Of a DNA stretch of 64,000 nucleotides, positions 1-9,484 are shown piece by piece. Where the stretch lies: positions 1 to 64,000 of the forward strand of contig JAPMXV010000012.1 in assembly GCA_026936335.1 (NCBI GenBank), read 5' to 3'. The position numbers and the translations under genes were made by a program. Positions within the stretch are counted from its first letter, which is position 1, and each line of letters opens with the position of its first letter. The stretch is from Mantamonas sphyraenae. Lineage: Eukaryota > CRuMs > Mantamonadidae. The notes under the pieces are model-generated. The model was not told where the DNA came from. It did no database searches and saw only the letters and a list, made by a program, of their open reading frames with translations.

Positions 1-178
1 AACCCTAACCCTAACCCTAACCCTAACCCTAACCCTAACCCTAACCCTAACCCTAACCCTAACCCTAACCCTAACCCTAACCCTAACCCTAACCCTAACC
101 CTAACCCTAACCCTAACCCTAACCCTAACCCTAACCCTAACCCTAACCCTAACCCTAACCCTAACCCTAACCCTAACC
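1..178. repeat. Telomeric repeat array (CCCTAA)n
   Basis: The first 178 bases are an uninterrupted run of CCCTAA, the C-rich strand of a TTAGGG telomere. The array stops abruptly at CC followed by ATATTGCTG, with no degenerate copies after it. Position 1 is therefore at or near a physical chromosome end, with the chromosome interior to the right. TTAGGG is the telomere repeat of animals, fungi, choanoflagellates and several protist groups, so it narrows the taxonomy only weakly. Confidence 0.99.
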
Positions 179-843
179 ATATTGCTGAATGATGATCTAT
201 CGTATATGATGCGTCCGGTCTATGTGATGTGAGTTATGCTTGTGTTTGCTGGCGCGGTAGCTGAATTGGGTGGTGACATAGGGCAGTGGGCAATGGGTGG
301 GAGTGGAAATGTTGCTGGTGAGTGTCCGTCGTCCTGCAACGCTGCGCAGTCAGCACTGCCCGTCCGCCTTCAACCACAATATCACCAACACCCACAACAC
401 CCGCCAACTGTCCAACCCAATCCACATACACTGCAGAACCACCACCACCATGGACAACGACTACTCAAGCACTCCGAAGCAACAACACACACCCAACACC
501 TCCCCAGCGTGCGTTCTGCCTTCCACTCCGTTTCCTGACTGCCCGCTTCTCCCGCTTCCTTGCCTCCTCCGTGCCTCCGTCGCTTCCCTGCACTCCTCCT
601 CTGCATCTCCACTTCCCCATCACCACGGCTGCTACCTTCACCGCTCTTCTCCGATCCCCTCTCCCCTGTCACTGCCCTCCCCGTTGCCAGTTTCCCCGTC
701 TGCCAATCTCCTTCGTTTTCCCCTCTTTGCTCGTTCCAGCCTCCCTTCACCCCCGCTTCTGCTCTGACGGCGTCCATTCCGCCCTCCACTCACCGTTGCC
801 ACCCCGCGTTGCCCCTCCCCGTCTTCCACACAGCTACGCGTAC
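179..843. other. Subtelomeric spacer, no gene seen
   Basis: About 665 bp between the telomere and the first convincing start codon. From about 420 on it is strongly pyrimidine-rich on the + strand (long C/T tracts, CACCACCACC, CTTCCCTGC). Reading frames stay open through it on both strands, but the encoded sequences are Ser/Pro/Cys/Leu-rich with no domain-like character. No telomere-associated tandem repeat, tRNA or transposon signature was seen. It probably holds the promoter and 5' leader of the next gene. Confidence 0.6.
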
Positions 844-3800
844 ATGGTCCCTCCCATGGCTGCCCAGCCGTTTCCGAACATGCTGCCCGTTTCTGGCGTA
901 CAAAACCCGTACCAGCACCCACAACCACCCATCATCTGGGTCCCTGTCAACACCCACCCCCAGCAGCACCACGCATATGCTCACCAGGGCCAACCATACT
1001 ACGCCTACCCTCCTCCGCCGCCTCCTCAGCCCCGACAAACCGCCCAGATGCATTACGCTCAGCCTCCGTTGCACCCTCCGCCTGCTCAACCCACCACAAA
1101 CCACAACCGCGTCCCCAAACGCATCAGCCCTGCCTTTGTCGGCATCACACGGACCACATCCACCACTACATCGTCGTCGTCCTCCCACCAGGCCACACGG
1201 CAGACTGGAGACAGCGACGACGACGACGCGGACCAGGACACACACATACTTGACACCGGCGACGTGGAGGACCTGATGTTTGTGAACTTCGGCCACCGTG
1301 AACCACGGTCACCCTCCAGCAACTCAGAGTGGATGACCAGCTCATGGATGGAGGCGTACGAAGAAGACGGCGAGGCGAACCACGCAACCCAGCAGCATGT
1401 GGACGACGAGTTGGAAACTCAGGGCGCACTCAGCTTCGCAGACACTGGTGATGCCATGGATGAGGAGTACATGCCGCAAGAAGTCGACAACGATGACACA
1501 GACGGCATGGAGCAGGAGGACATGGACGAATGGCAGCCGAGACACACAAGTGGAGGCCGCACACAACAACGCAGAGGCCACATCGACCGTCGTACTGGTC
1601 CACAAAAGATGAAAGGCAGTGGACAGCGCAGGCTCAGGGTCACGGCTGGCAGCGGCACAGAGACAGGAACGTCGAGCACACGGGCAGGGAGTGCAAAGTA
1701 CGGAGACAACGGCGCACGCAAGAAATCAAGCGTGGACAAAACGAACAAGTTTCCAGATGGTGTTGTGCGCAAAGGGTGGACACCGGGACGCAGTGAAGAG
1801 CGCAGCCACGGCAACAAGAAGGAGCACACGGCACTGCTGAACCACATGCACACTCTGGCCAATGAGCATCCTATCGACAACATCCCCGACCTCATGACCA
1901 TGCAGGCCCGTGTTGTGGTCTGCCATGGCACTACGACCACGCTTGTCCGACAGATTCAGCTCGCTTTGGGCAACATTCCCCTCTCCCAGGGCGACATGGC
2001 CTTCTGTCTCATCCTTCTGGGCCATGATGTGGATCAACAGGCGTGCAGTGATGCCATCCGTGTCGCTGGTCTGGCCATGGGTGTGACAGAGGCTGGGTTG
2101 AAGGTGTGCTGGCTGGAGGACCCACACGACCACGGCGACCCCAACTACGCCCTCCTCCACCTGCTTATGGCAGAGATGGACACTCTTGGCAACAGAAACG
2201 ATCCCACCACCTGGGAGGAGCAGGAGCAGACCCAGCTGTGGCTGCAGAAAGCACGACGCCCTGCTGACAACGACAGCGACCTTCACTGGACACAATGCGA
2301 CTACGACCACCACCTCACCACAACCAAGGTGGGTATGTGGCATCCTGAGTCTGTGCGCACTGGCTGGAGCAAGACCGCAGACGAGCGTGGCAGCTGCACG
2401 GCGCGGGAGTTCCAGACGCTGCTGGCACACATGAAGGCACGCGCAGCCAAGCACCCTCGCCATCAGCACGCACACGAACACCAGGCACTGCGTGAGCTGA
2501 TCAACAACGGCAGTGTGAAGTCCCTGCTGCGACACATCATCTTGGCTCTGGGCAACGTTGGCGTGCCGCCTGTCGACCTGGCCTTCTTTGTCCGCCTCCT
2601 CAGGCCACACCTCACCTACCAGCAGGTTCAAGGTGCCATCAGCGTCACCCTCACCCGCGGGTGCACTTCCCTCTCCCTCAAGATCGCCTGGCTCGACAAC
2701 CCCAAACCCAGCGACGTCACACTGCACACCCTCCTCCACACCCTCATCGACCGCATCACACCCCACATCACCACACGCCCCACCACCGTCGACTCCGTCA
2801 ACGCCCTCGATTTCCCCGAGCTTGTTCTTCCAGAGCCCACCAAGGAGGAATTGATGGCCGTGGAGGATGGACTGCCAGATGGCGTCGTGCGCAGTGGCTG
2901 GACAAAGTGGCGCAAGAGCGAGCGCATGCACAGCAACAAGAAGGAGCACACGGCACTGCTGAACCACATGCACACCCTGGCCAACGAGCATCCCATCGAC
3001 GACATCCCAGACCTCATGACCCTGCAAGCGCGTGTTGTGGTCTGTCATGGCACCCTGTTGACGCTGGTCCGTCAGATTCAGCTCGCTCTGGGCAACATTC
3101 CCCTCTCCCAGGGCGACATGGCCTTCTGCCTCACCCTTCTCGGCCGTGACATGGATCAACAGGCGTGCAGCCTTGCCATCCCTCACGCTGGTCTGGCCAC
3201 GGGTGTGACAAAGGCTGGGTTGAAGGTGTGCTGGCTGGAGGAGCCACACGACCACGGCGACCCCAACTACGCCCTCCGCCACCTCATCATGACAGAAATG
3301 GACACCCTCGGCGACAGGCCCCATCCCACCACCTGGAAGGAGCACAAGCAGACCCAGCTGTGGCTGCACGAGGCACGACGCCCTGCTGACAACGACAGCG
3401 ACCCACACTGGACACAATGCGACTACGACCACCATCTCGCTACCACCGAGGTGGAAAAGTGGCATCCTGAGTCTGTGCGGAGTGGCTGGACCAACGGTCT
3501 CGGCGACGAGCGTGGTAGCTGCACGGCGCGGGAGTTCCAGACGCTGCTGGCACACATGAAGGCACGCGCAGCCAAGCACCCTCGCCATCAGCACGCAAAT
3601 GAGAACCAGGCACTGCGTGAGTTGATCAACAACGGCAACCTGCTGTCCCTTGTGCGACACATCAACCTGGCGCTGGGCAACGTTGGCGTGCCGCCTGTCG
3701 ACCTGGCCTTCTTTGTCCGCCTCCTCAGACCACGACTCACCAGCCTGCAGGTGCAAAGTGCCATCAGCAAATCCCTCACCCGTGGCGTCACCTCACTCTC

Positions 3801-4029
3801 CCTCCAGATCGCCTGGCTTGACAACCCCAAACCCAGCGACGCCACACTGCACACCCTCCTCCACACCCTCATCAACCGCATCACACCCCACATCACCACC
3901 CGACCCACCACCATCGCACTCGTCAACGCCCACCCCATCCCCTCCTTCACCCTGCCCAAGCGCAAAGACCCTTCCTCCTCCTCCTCCTCCTCCTCCTCCT
4001 CCTCCTCCAAACGCCAACGCCTCGAATGA
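844..4029 (+). CDS. Subtelomeric protein with four tandem copies of an unrecognised domain
   Basis: Single-exon gene of 1061 codons if the ATG at 844 is used; the frame is open back to 322 but that part looks untranslated. The N-terminal ~100 residues are rich in Pro, His, Gln and Tyr (short runs such as YAYPPPPPPQP). An acidic Asp/Glu region (about residues 110-230) and a basic stretch follow. The C-terminal two thirds are a domain array A-B-A'-B' of about 190 residues per unit. Each unit has a GW motif near its start (VVRKGW, SVRTGW), then LxxHM, then LALGN...DLAFxxxLL, then IAWL(D/E)xP or VCWLE(D/E)P. A and B are clearly homologous. The tail is 12 serines followed by KRQRLE, a possible nuclear localisation signal. 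No known family was recognised; the acidic, proline-rich and basic regions would suit a nuclear or chromatin protein. Confidence 0.8.
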   Translation: MVPPMAAQPFPNMLPVSGVQNPYQHPQPPIIWVPVNTHPQQHHAYAHQGQPYYAYPPPPPPQPRQTAQMHYAQPPLHPPPAQPTTNHNRVPKRISPAFVGITRTTSTTTSSSSSHQATRQTGDSDDDDADQDTHILDTGDVEDLMFVNFGHREPRSPSSNSEWMTSSWMEAYEEDGEANHATQQHVDDELETQGALSFADTGDAMDEEYMPQEVDNDDTDGMEQEDMDEWQPRHTSGGRTQQRRGHIDRRTGPQKMKGSGQRRLRVTAGSGTETGTSSTRAGSAKYGDNGARKKSSVDKTNKFPDGVVRKGWTPGRSEERSHGNKKEHTALLNHMHTLANEHPIDNIPDLMTMQARVVVCHGTTTTLVRQIQLALGNIPLSQGDMAFCLILLGHDVDQQACSDAIRVAGLAMGVTEAGLKVCWLEDPHDHGDPNYALLHLLMAEMDTLGNRNDPTTWEEQEQTQLWLQKARRPADNDSDLHWTQCDYDHHLTTTKVGMWHPESVRTGWSKTADERGSCTAREFQTLLAHMKARAAKHPRHQHAHEHQALRELINNGSVKSLLRHIILALGNVGVPPVDLAFFVRLLRPHLTYQQVQGAISVTLTRGCTSLSLKIAWLDNPKPSDVTLHTLLHTLIDRITPHITTRPTTVDSVNALDFPELVLPEPTKEELMAVEDGLPDGVVRSGWTKWRKSERMHSNKKEHTALLNHMHTLANEHPIDDIPDLMTLQARVVVCHGTLLTLVRQIQLALGNIPLSQGDMAFCLTLLGRDMDQQACSLAIPHAGLATGVTKAGLKVCWLEEPHDHGDPNYALRHLIMTEMDTLGDRPHPTTWKEHKQTQLWLHEARRPADNDSDPHWTQCDYDHHLATTEVEKWHPESVRSGWTNGLGDERGSCTAREFQTLLAHMKARAAKHPRHQHANENQALRELINNGNLLSLVRHINLALGNVGVPPVDLAFFVRLLRPRLTSLQVQSAISKSLTRGVTSLSLQIAWLDNPKPSDATLHTLLHTLINRITPHITTRPTTIALVNAHPIPSFTLPKRKDPSSSSSSSSSSSSKRQRLE
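1753..3950 (+). repeat. 1122 bp tandem duplication inside the subtelomeric gene
   Basis: The block starting at 1753 (PDGVVRKGW) recurs at 2875 (PDGVVRSGW). The internal B module likewise recurs from 2344 (PESVRTGW) to 3466 (PESVRSGW). Both offsets are exactly 1122 bp, so the two copies are contiguous and keep the same spacing with no net indel (374 residues each). Substitutions are scattered. Similarity fades near 3950, just before the poly-serine tail. Confidence 0.93.
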
Positions 4030-4079
4030 ACTGACCCCCGTTTGCCGCACGTTTGCACTTGCTCGTCCACCACATCACC

Positions 4080-4505
4080 ATGTCCACCACCCCACCCACC
4101 CCGTCCATGACCATGAAACTCCAGGTCGTGATGCTCCCTGTTGCCGACGTTGACGCCTCCATCCGCTTCTACCGCGACTCCGTCGGGTTCAATCTTGACC
4201 ACGACGTCAACAACGAGGAAACAGGTTTCCGCGTCACCCAACTCACCCCTCCAGGTTCGGACTGCAGCATTGTGATGGGCACAGGCATGCCTGAGCTCGA
4301 CAAGATGACCCCTGGCGGAATCCGTGGACTCCACCTTGTGGTCGACGATATTGTCGAAGCCCGAACTGCTCTCCTTGCCAACGACGTCACCGTGGACGAC
4401 ATAGTCGACATGCATGGGGTCAAGTTTGCCGCTTTTGCTGATCCTGACGGAAACTCTTGGGTTCTCCAACAGCTCCCTCCCAGAATGGGAGGCAAAAGCG
4501 CGTGA
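4080..4505 (+). CDS. VOC-superfamily (glyoxalase/dioxygenase fold) protein
   Basis: Short intronless gene of 141 residues starting at the ATG in ATCACCATGTCC, a good Kozak context. After a Thr/Pro leader the sequence has the beta-alpha-beta-beta-beta layout of the vicinal oxygen chelate fold: MLPVADVDASIRFYRDSVGF (first helix and strand), a central GGIRGLHLVVDDIVEA, and the C-terminal FAADPDGN-like hallmark, here FADPDGNSWVLQQ. It resembles bacterial-type small glyoxalase or bleomycin-resistance-like proteins more than eukaryotic GLO1, which has two fused units. Substrate cannot be told from sequence; a detoxification or dioxygenase-like role is the family norm. It ends about 490 bp before the convergent Kelch-BTB gene. 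Confidence 0.85.
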   Translation: MSTTPPTPSMTMKLQVVMLPVADVDASIRFYRDSVGFNLDHDVNNEETGFRVTQLTPPGSDCSIVMGTGMPELDKMTPGGIRGLHLVVDDIVEARTALLANDVTVDDIVDMHGVKFAAFADPDGNSWVLQQLPPRMGGKSA

Positions 4506-4677
4506 GTGCAGAGAGATCCCTGGCTTCCACCGCTTGAGCCACACACCCTTATACAACACACGAACAAGCTTCCAAATCCAAGAACACTCCCCTCCCCCCT
4601 TCCTCCCCCTTCTGTTCCTCCCCAAACCCAACCCAACCTCCACGAACCCAAAAATCCATTCCCTCTTCCCTCTCTCC

Positions 4678-4944
4678 CTACCCCACCTTGTTTTCGTCCA
4701 AGAACAACTCGGGCAGCTCCTTGTTCTCCACTACCAATCCCTCACTCAAGCTCGTCCTCCAAATCCTCCATGCAAGCAGCCCACACGCGAGGATCAGCAC
4801 CAGCAGAAATCGCCAATCCCCTAGCCTCTCCTGCAGGGCCGCCCACAGCACTTCGCTCTCCTCCATGTCTCCCTCACGTCGTGCTTCCCACTCCAACACC
4901 CCCTCCTCTTCATTTTGCCCTTGGCTGCCCCGCCTTTGCCTCAT
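4678..4944 (-). CDS. Possible small tail-anchored membrane protein
   Basis: An 88-codon minus-strand frame lies in the otherwise gene-free 4506-4998 interval. It starts MRQRRGSQG, has a Glu-rich helix-like middle (EEGVLEWEARREGDMEESEV), then one strong hydrophobic segment FLLVLILACGLLAW with flanking Trp/Arg, and ends with an acidic tail. It lies just downstream of the Kelch-BTB stop codon on the same strand, so it could instead be a spliced 3' exon of that gene. No canonical in-frame donor joining them was found. The opposite strand here is pyrimidine-rich and looks non-coding. No family was recognised. Confidence 0.35.
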   Translation of the reverse strand: MRQRRGSQGQNEEEGVLEWEARREGDMEESEVLWAALQERLGDWRFLLVLILACGLLAWRIWRTSLSEGLVVENKELPELFLDENKVG

Positions 4945-4998
4945 CTCACAGCACCAAAACTTGACTGGTCCAAACGGCGCTCCATTCCATTCCCACAC

Positions 4999-7279
4999 CT
5001 AACGCAGCCTTTCCATGTCTTCCACCAGTTCCTGTGGCAGTGTCTCCAAGACCCCGGCTTCGGCCAGTGCGTCACGCTGGCCCGCGCAGAACGAGGCACA
5101 AAAGTTCTTGAGCCGCCCGCTGGACACCTCCTTGTATGCCACATGCCCAATCGATGCCACGCTGTCCAGATTCACATAGTTGCACAGCTGTGACACGCAC
5201 CTGTTTGTCAGCACCTCCAGTCCCATGTGCATCCCGGCCTGCAGCAGCGCCGTAAGCTCCTCCACAATCAACTCCATGTTCGATTTGGTCCACGGCCTGC
5301 GGAACACTGTGCATGACCCAGACACAAGAAACTCCACCACAGACTTGAGCGTTGCGTGGTTCACCTGAGGGCTCATCGCCACCTTGCCCTCCGAGAGCCC
5401 CTCCCCGATCAGCGTTGCCAGAAACGCAGACCGTGCCATCAGGAATGTTCGTGGCGCCACCAGCCTCTCCTGTGCATGTGCCGAGTCGCTGCATACCAGC
5501 TCCACCTGCTCCTCCACCGGCAGCGACTCCAGGTCCTGCAGCAGCCGCTCTGCCAGTTCAAAGCTGGATGAGCTTTTCGATGCCAACGCCTGCTCCAGCG
5601 ATGTGCATCCCCATGCCTCGGCAACCTTGCTCAGCGCCGCCCGTCCGTCCTTGTCGTCCACGGGCGGCAGTTCGGCGGCGTACGCAAAACGCAGCGCCGC
5701 CAGCAGCGTGCCCACGTGCTCGTCCTCCACCACTCCCACATTGTCGCTGTCCAGTATGTCGTACAAGCCGGGCAAACGTCCATGCAGCACGTCCTTGTGT
5801 ACTGCGACACAAACTTTCCCGTCTCCGCTCACCAGCGTTGCATCGGCCTGTCCACTGCTGTTGTCCACCATGGCCCGCATGTCGTTCAGCAGCTCCACAT
5901 CTGTGTGTGAATTCCGTCAGCACGTGTCAGTGATCCCAGCCGCTTGGGGCGCGTGCCAACCCTGATCTCCACTGCACAATTCTCCCCTCCCCTCCCAAAC
6001 GCCCCACTCGCCCCGTCTGCAACTCACGTGGAAAGGTAAACCGGTACAAATCATCGTGGAACGAAATGCCTCCGCCTCGGCCACCGTGCATGTACACGGA
6101 ATTGTCCTGTGCCAGCACCGTCAGCGCGCTGTAGCGTGTGTTCGGCACGTCGCCCACGAGCTGCACGGCCGTCCACGTGCACGACGTCACGTTGAAGAAT
6201 GAGCACTCGTTGCGAAAGTACCCGTGCAGCACAAACAGGTTGTCGTCGAGCAGCACCGACTGGTGTGCGCTGCGGCCCACGGCAGCCGAGCTCCCGTTTG
6301 CCACGCCCAGCAATTCCCAAACGCGTGTTTCCAGATCCAGCGCGTACACGTCACTGCTGTCCCCGGCCTCCGTCTGCCCGCCAAACACAAGCATCTGGTT
6401 GTGCGCCGCGTAGATGTGTGCACTGTGGTTGAATCGTGCGCTCGGTCGGTGGCCCTTGGTCACGGCGTCCTCCCACTCCCACATTTTCCGCTCGTCTTCC
6501 TTGCCCTGCTGCTCCAGCGACAGTACAAACAACTGGTTGTCCACTCCGTGCCCACCAAACACATACATCTTGCCCTCGTGCACCACTGCCGTGTGCCCGT
6601 ACCGCGGTTCTGGAGCGTCGTGCAGCACCTTGTGCTTCTCCCACTCCAGCGTGCGCAGATTCAGGAATTTCGGCTTGTTGTCCGAGTCGGTGTTTCCGTG
6701 CAACAGACCGCCAAACTTGACCAGATACGGTTCCACGTAGCACAGAGTCCCATTACGACTCTCCTGCGGCAGCACTCCCGTACAACGAAGCTTGCGCCAC
6801 GTGTACTGTGGTCCACGCGTCCGCGCCGCCTCCAGAGCCGCCTTCTTCTGCGCCGTCCCTGTGGCCGACGACGATGACGACGACGATGATGACGACGACG
6901 ACGACGATGATGATGATGATGATGACGACGACGACTTGCCAGCCAGCGACCGGGTTGCAAACGGCCGGTAGTTGTCCCAGTCGTCCAAAGCTGCGCCGAG
7001 CACGCTCGAGTGCGCCTCCTCCGCCTCATTGGGCGCCAGGTTCACTGCGTACAGGTCGTTCATGCACTTAAAGTCTTTCTGCTTGGGCTTCGAGTCGTCA
7101 AACCACAAGCCGCCAAACACAAACAGGTCGTTGCCGACGACGCAGCCCATCTGCTCGCCCCTGGCCGACGGTACGTCGCCCGTGGTCGGCAGGAAGCACG
7201 ACGGCATGGTGTAGCTCGGGTCCGTGTACCCTGTGTCTCGCGTGCGGCTCGATGTTGTAAATGACGACGACGATGACAT
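4999..7279 (-). CDS. Kelch-repeat plus double BTB protein, LZTR1-like
   Basis: Two exons, 7279-6028 and 5900-4999, joined by a 127-nt intron (GTGAGT..ACAG, phase 1), giving 717 residues. The first exon holds Kelch blades with repeated FGG and GR(Y/F) motifs (LFVFGGLW, MYVFGGHGVDNQ, MLVFGGQTE, VYMHGGRGG), interrupted by about 23 consecutive serines near 6867-6940. The second exon holds two BTB-like modules: the first begins ADATLVSGDGKVCVAVHKDVL, the second includes PRTFLMARSAFLATLIGEGLSEG, and a BACK-like tail follows. N-terminal Kelch followed by paired BTB domains is the LZTR1 layout, a CUL3 substrate adaptor for RAS-family GTPases; a role as ubiquitin-ligase adaptor is inferred. The intron separates the two domain classes. 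The start is the ATG giving MSSSSSFTTSS; the next gene begins 85 bp away on the other strand. Confidence 0.85.
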
Positions 7280-7364
7280 GTGGCTGCGATGCCTGCGCCT
7301 GCGCAAACACACAACTGCAGTCCCAGGCACATCCACACCGCTGAACACACCATAGCTACCTGTC
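7280..7364. promoter_or_regulatory. 85 bp divergent intergenic region
   Basis: The start codons of the Kelch-BTB gene (minus, 7279) and the acidic unknown (plus, 7365) are 85 bp apart. Both promoters and both 5' leaders must sit in this gap or extend into coding sequence. No TATA box was seen. Confidence 0.5.
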
Positions 7365-9462
7365 ATGTCAGCGGTCACACAAACCGACGACGTGGTCATC
7401 TCTGTCGATGACCCGCCGCCTGGGGACCCTGTGCCGCCTCCGCCCTCTGCCACGCCGCCCTCGCCTCCTTCGTCCGACAGCGATGAAGACGACGACGGCG
7501 ACGAGGAAGAGGACGAGGATATGGAAGAACCCGTGTATGTGCGTGACCTCCCGGCGCCCATTCCGGAGCCAGTCATCCAGTATGTCCTCCTCGGCCCAAA
7601 GCCAAAGTCCAAGTCCAAGAAGAAGCTCAAGAGGCTATTCAAGAAGAAGGCAAGCGAGGAGATCGAAATCAGTGTGGAGCACAGCGTAGTGGAGCGATTT
7701 TGGCGCGAGACCCCCAAGGACATCCGTGCTGCCCTTGGCTCTGCCTCTGCCAGCGATGCGTCCTCCTCCTCCTCCTCCTCCTCCTCGCAGACGGTGCCCA
7801 AGTGGAAGCGGCTGTTCACAAAGTCATCGTCTTCCTCATCATCATCATCTACCCCGCCAGCCACACCTGGTGACGACACTGCCGGCGACGACCAGGCTGA
7901 CGCCAGCGCAGAGAGCCCGGACAGCGAGTAGGTTTTGGCCAAATTCGAAGAGCCTGGCTGCCCTCCCAATTGCACGCTGACACTGCTTTCGCCGCCCCTC
8001 ACACTGCCCCTGCCATCCTCGCCCGCAGCCTCTACCTCGTGGCCGAGTATGTGACAGAGGTGCGCGCCGTCAAACCCGCCCTCGTCAAGTTTGACTACCT
8101 CAAGCAGCGGTATCCCGGCCGCGAAAAGAGAGGGTACGTGTCCCCGATTTCGAATCCACGACCCACCCCTTGTGCGCACGTGCCACATGCTAACATCCGG
8201 CGGCCCGCCCCACAGCATCCAAATTAACAGCAAGGTCCAGGTGGTCGACTCGCCCACACAGCCAGGTGACGAGCGCTCCGTCAAGGTCCGGGAGATTCCC
8301 AGCGACGAGTGGACCCTGGAAGCCGAGGACTTTCGCCGCCGCTGGCGTGAGGCAGAGCGCCAAGAGCTGCTAGAACGCAAGAGAGCACTCCTTGCACGCG
8401 TATGTGTTGCACCCTCTTTTCTTCCCGTTCCCACGCCCCGTCCCGAGAAGAATGCCAAAGCCAGCACCGCTGACATTCGCCGCGCCTCCACAGCAACGAG
8501 AAAACGCACGCAAGAACAAAGCCAAGCTGCGCGCCAAGTACGGCCTTCCGCCCAGTCCCAGCGAAAGCGACGAAGAAAGCGACGAAGCGGATGGCGGAGG
8601 CGAGGCACCGCCTCCCCCTCCCGAAACAGAAGATATCAGCAGCGACGACGAAAGCAGCGACGAAGAGGAACCGGCAGCCGACGGCAACGACAACGTGCAA
8701 TCCGAAGGAGAGCAAAAGGACGACGCGCAGGCGTCCAGTTCCTCCAAGCCGCGCAAGAAGATCAAGCTCGTCAAGAAAGGCCCGCTCAGCCACGTCGACA
8801 GCATGCGAATTCGTGATTCGAGCGTCCTCGAGGACATTGACGCTGCACTGGCAGCCGAAGAGGCCGAGGTGGCCACCGCTGAGGCTGAAGACCTTCGCGT
8901 GGCCAAGGGCGGGCGCCGCTACCGTGACAGCGTTGCTCTCACGGGCATCGAAACGCACGCTCTGCAGGCTCTGTTGGACCAACAGCATGCAGACGAGCCA
9001 GAAGGGTTTGATGAGCCCGTCCAAGCAGGCGGTGTGATGCCTGAAGAGGAGGACGAAGGCGAAGACATAGAGGACGACGTCGAGGAAGGTGACGAAGAAG
9101 ATGAGGAGCAGGAAGAGCAGGAGGAGCAGGAGGAGCGAGAGGAGCAGGAGGAGCGAGAGGAGCAGGAGGAGCAGGAAGAGCAGGAGCAGCAACAAGAACA
9201 GGAGCAGCAACAAGAACAGGAAGAGCAGGAAGAACAGGAGCAGCAGGAAGAACAGGAGCAGCAACAAGAGCAGGAGCAGCAACAAGTGCAAGGCACTCAG
9301 GGTGAGCAGGGTGAGCAACAGCAGGAAGGGGCAGAAGTCGAGGACCTCGGGGAACAGGGCCCGAGTCAACCAGAAGCCTCTGCAGACGACGAAACCACCC
9401 TCTCTCCCGAGCAGGCCCAAGATCTACCCACCAAAGACAACGAGCCCAACCCCGACACATAA
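7365..9462 (+). CDS. Acidic, Glu/Gln-rich protein of unknown function
   Basis: Four exons: 7365-7927, 8029-8133, 8216-8399 and 8494-9462, with introns GTAGGT..GCAG, GTACGT..ACAG and GTATGT..ACAG (phases 2, 2, 0). They encode 606 residues. Exon 1 has Pro-rich and Asp/Glu stretches, a basic KPKSKSKKKLKRLFKKK patch and two poly-Ser runs. Exons 2-4 carry the most conserved-looking part: a VAEYVTEVRAVKPALVKFDY segment, then a strongly charged helix (DFRRRWREAERQELLERKRALLAR) continuing as QRENARKNKAKLRAKYG across the third intron. From about 9088 to 9290 the protein is nearly pure EEQEEQ/EQQQ repeat. The splice joins restore a continuous frame where each single frame would stop, which supports the model. 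No known domain was recognised; a nuclear or RNA-associated role is only a guess from composition. Confidence 0.75.
9088..9290 (+). repeat. GAG/CAG triplet repeat coding for Glu/Gln
   Basis: Imperfect GAGCAGGAGGAGCAG repeat of about 200 bp within the last exon of the acidic unknown gene. It encodes alternating Glu and Gln with a few Arg. The third codon positions are nearly uniform, as expected for recent slippage expansion. Confidence 0.9.
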
Positions 9463-9484
9463 ACCATTGCATTCATTCTCTCCT

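Noticed and set aside
322-843. N-terminal extension of the subtelomeric gene from 322
   Set aside because: The encoded sequence is Ser/Pro/Leu from C/T tracts, unlike the rest of the protein. An extension cannot be excluded but has no support.
1726-3756. 676-codon open frame antisense to the subtelomeric gene
   Set aside because: Its repeats only mirror the sense-strand duplication. The sense frame has better composition, a plausible start and the poly-Ser/KRQRLE tail.
7280-8608. Upstream extension of the Kelch-BTB frame on the minus strand
   Set aside because: The frame stays open for about 440 codons but overlaps the coding exons of the plus-strand gene and has no domain-like content. The ATG at 7279 fits the Kelch start.
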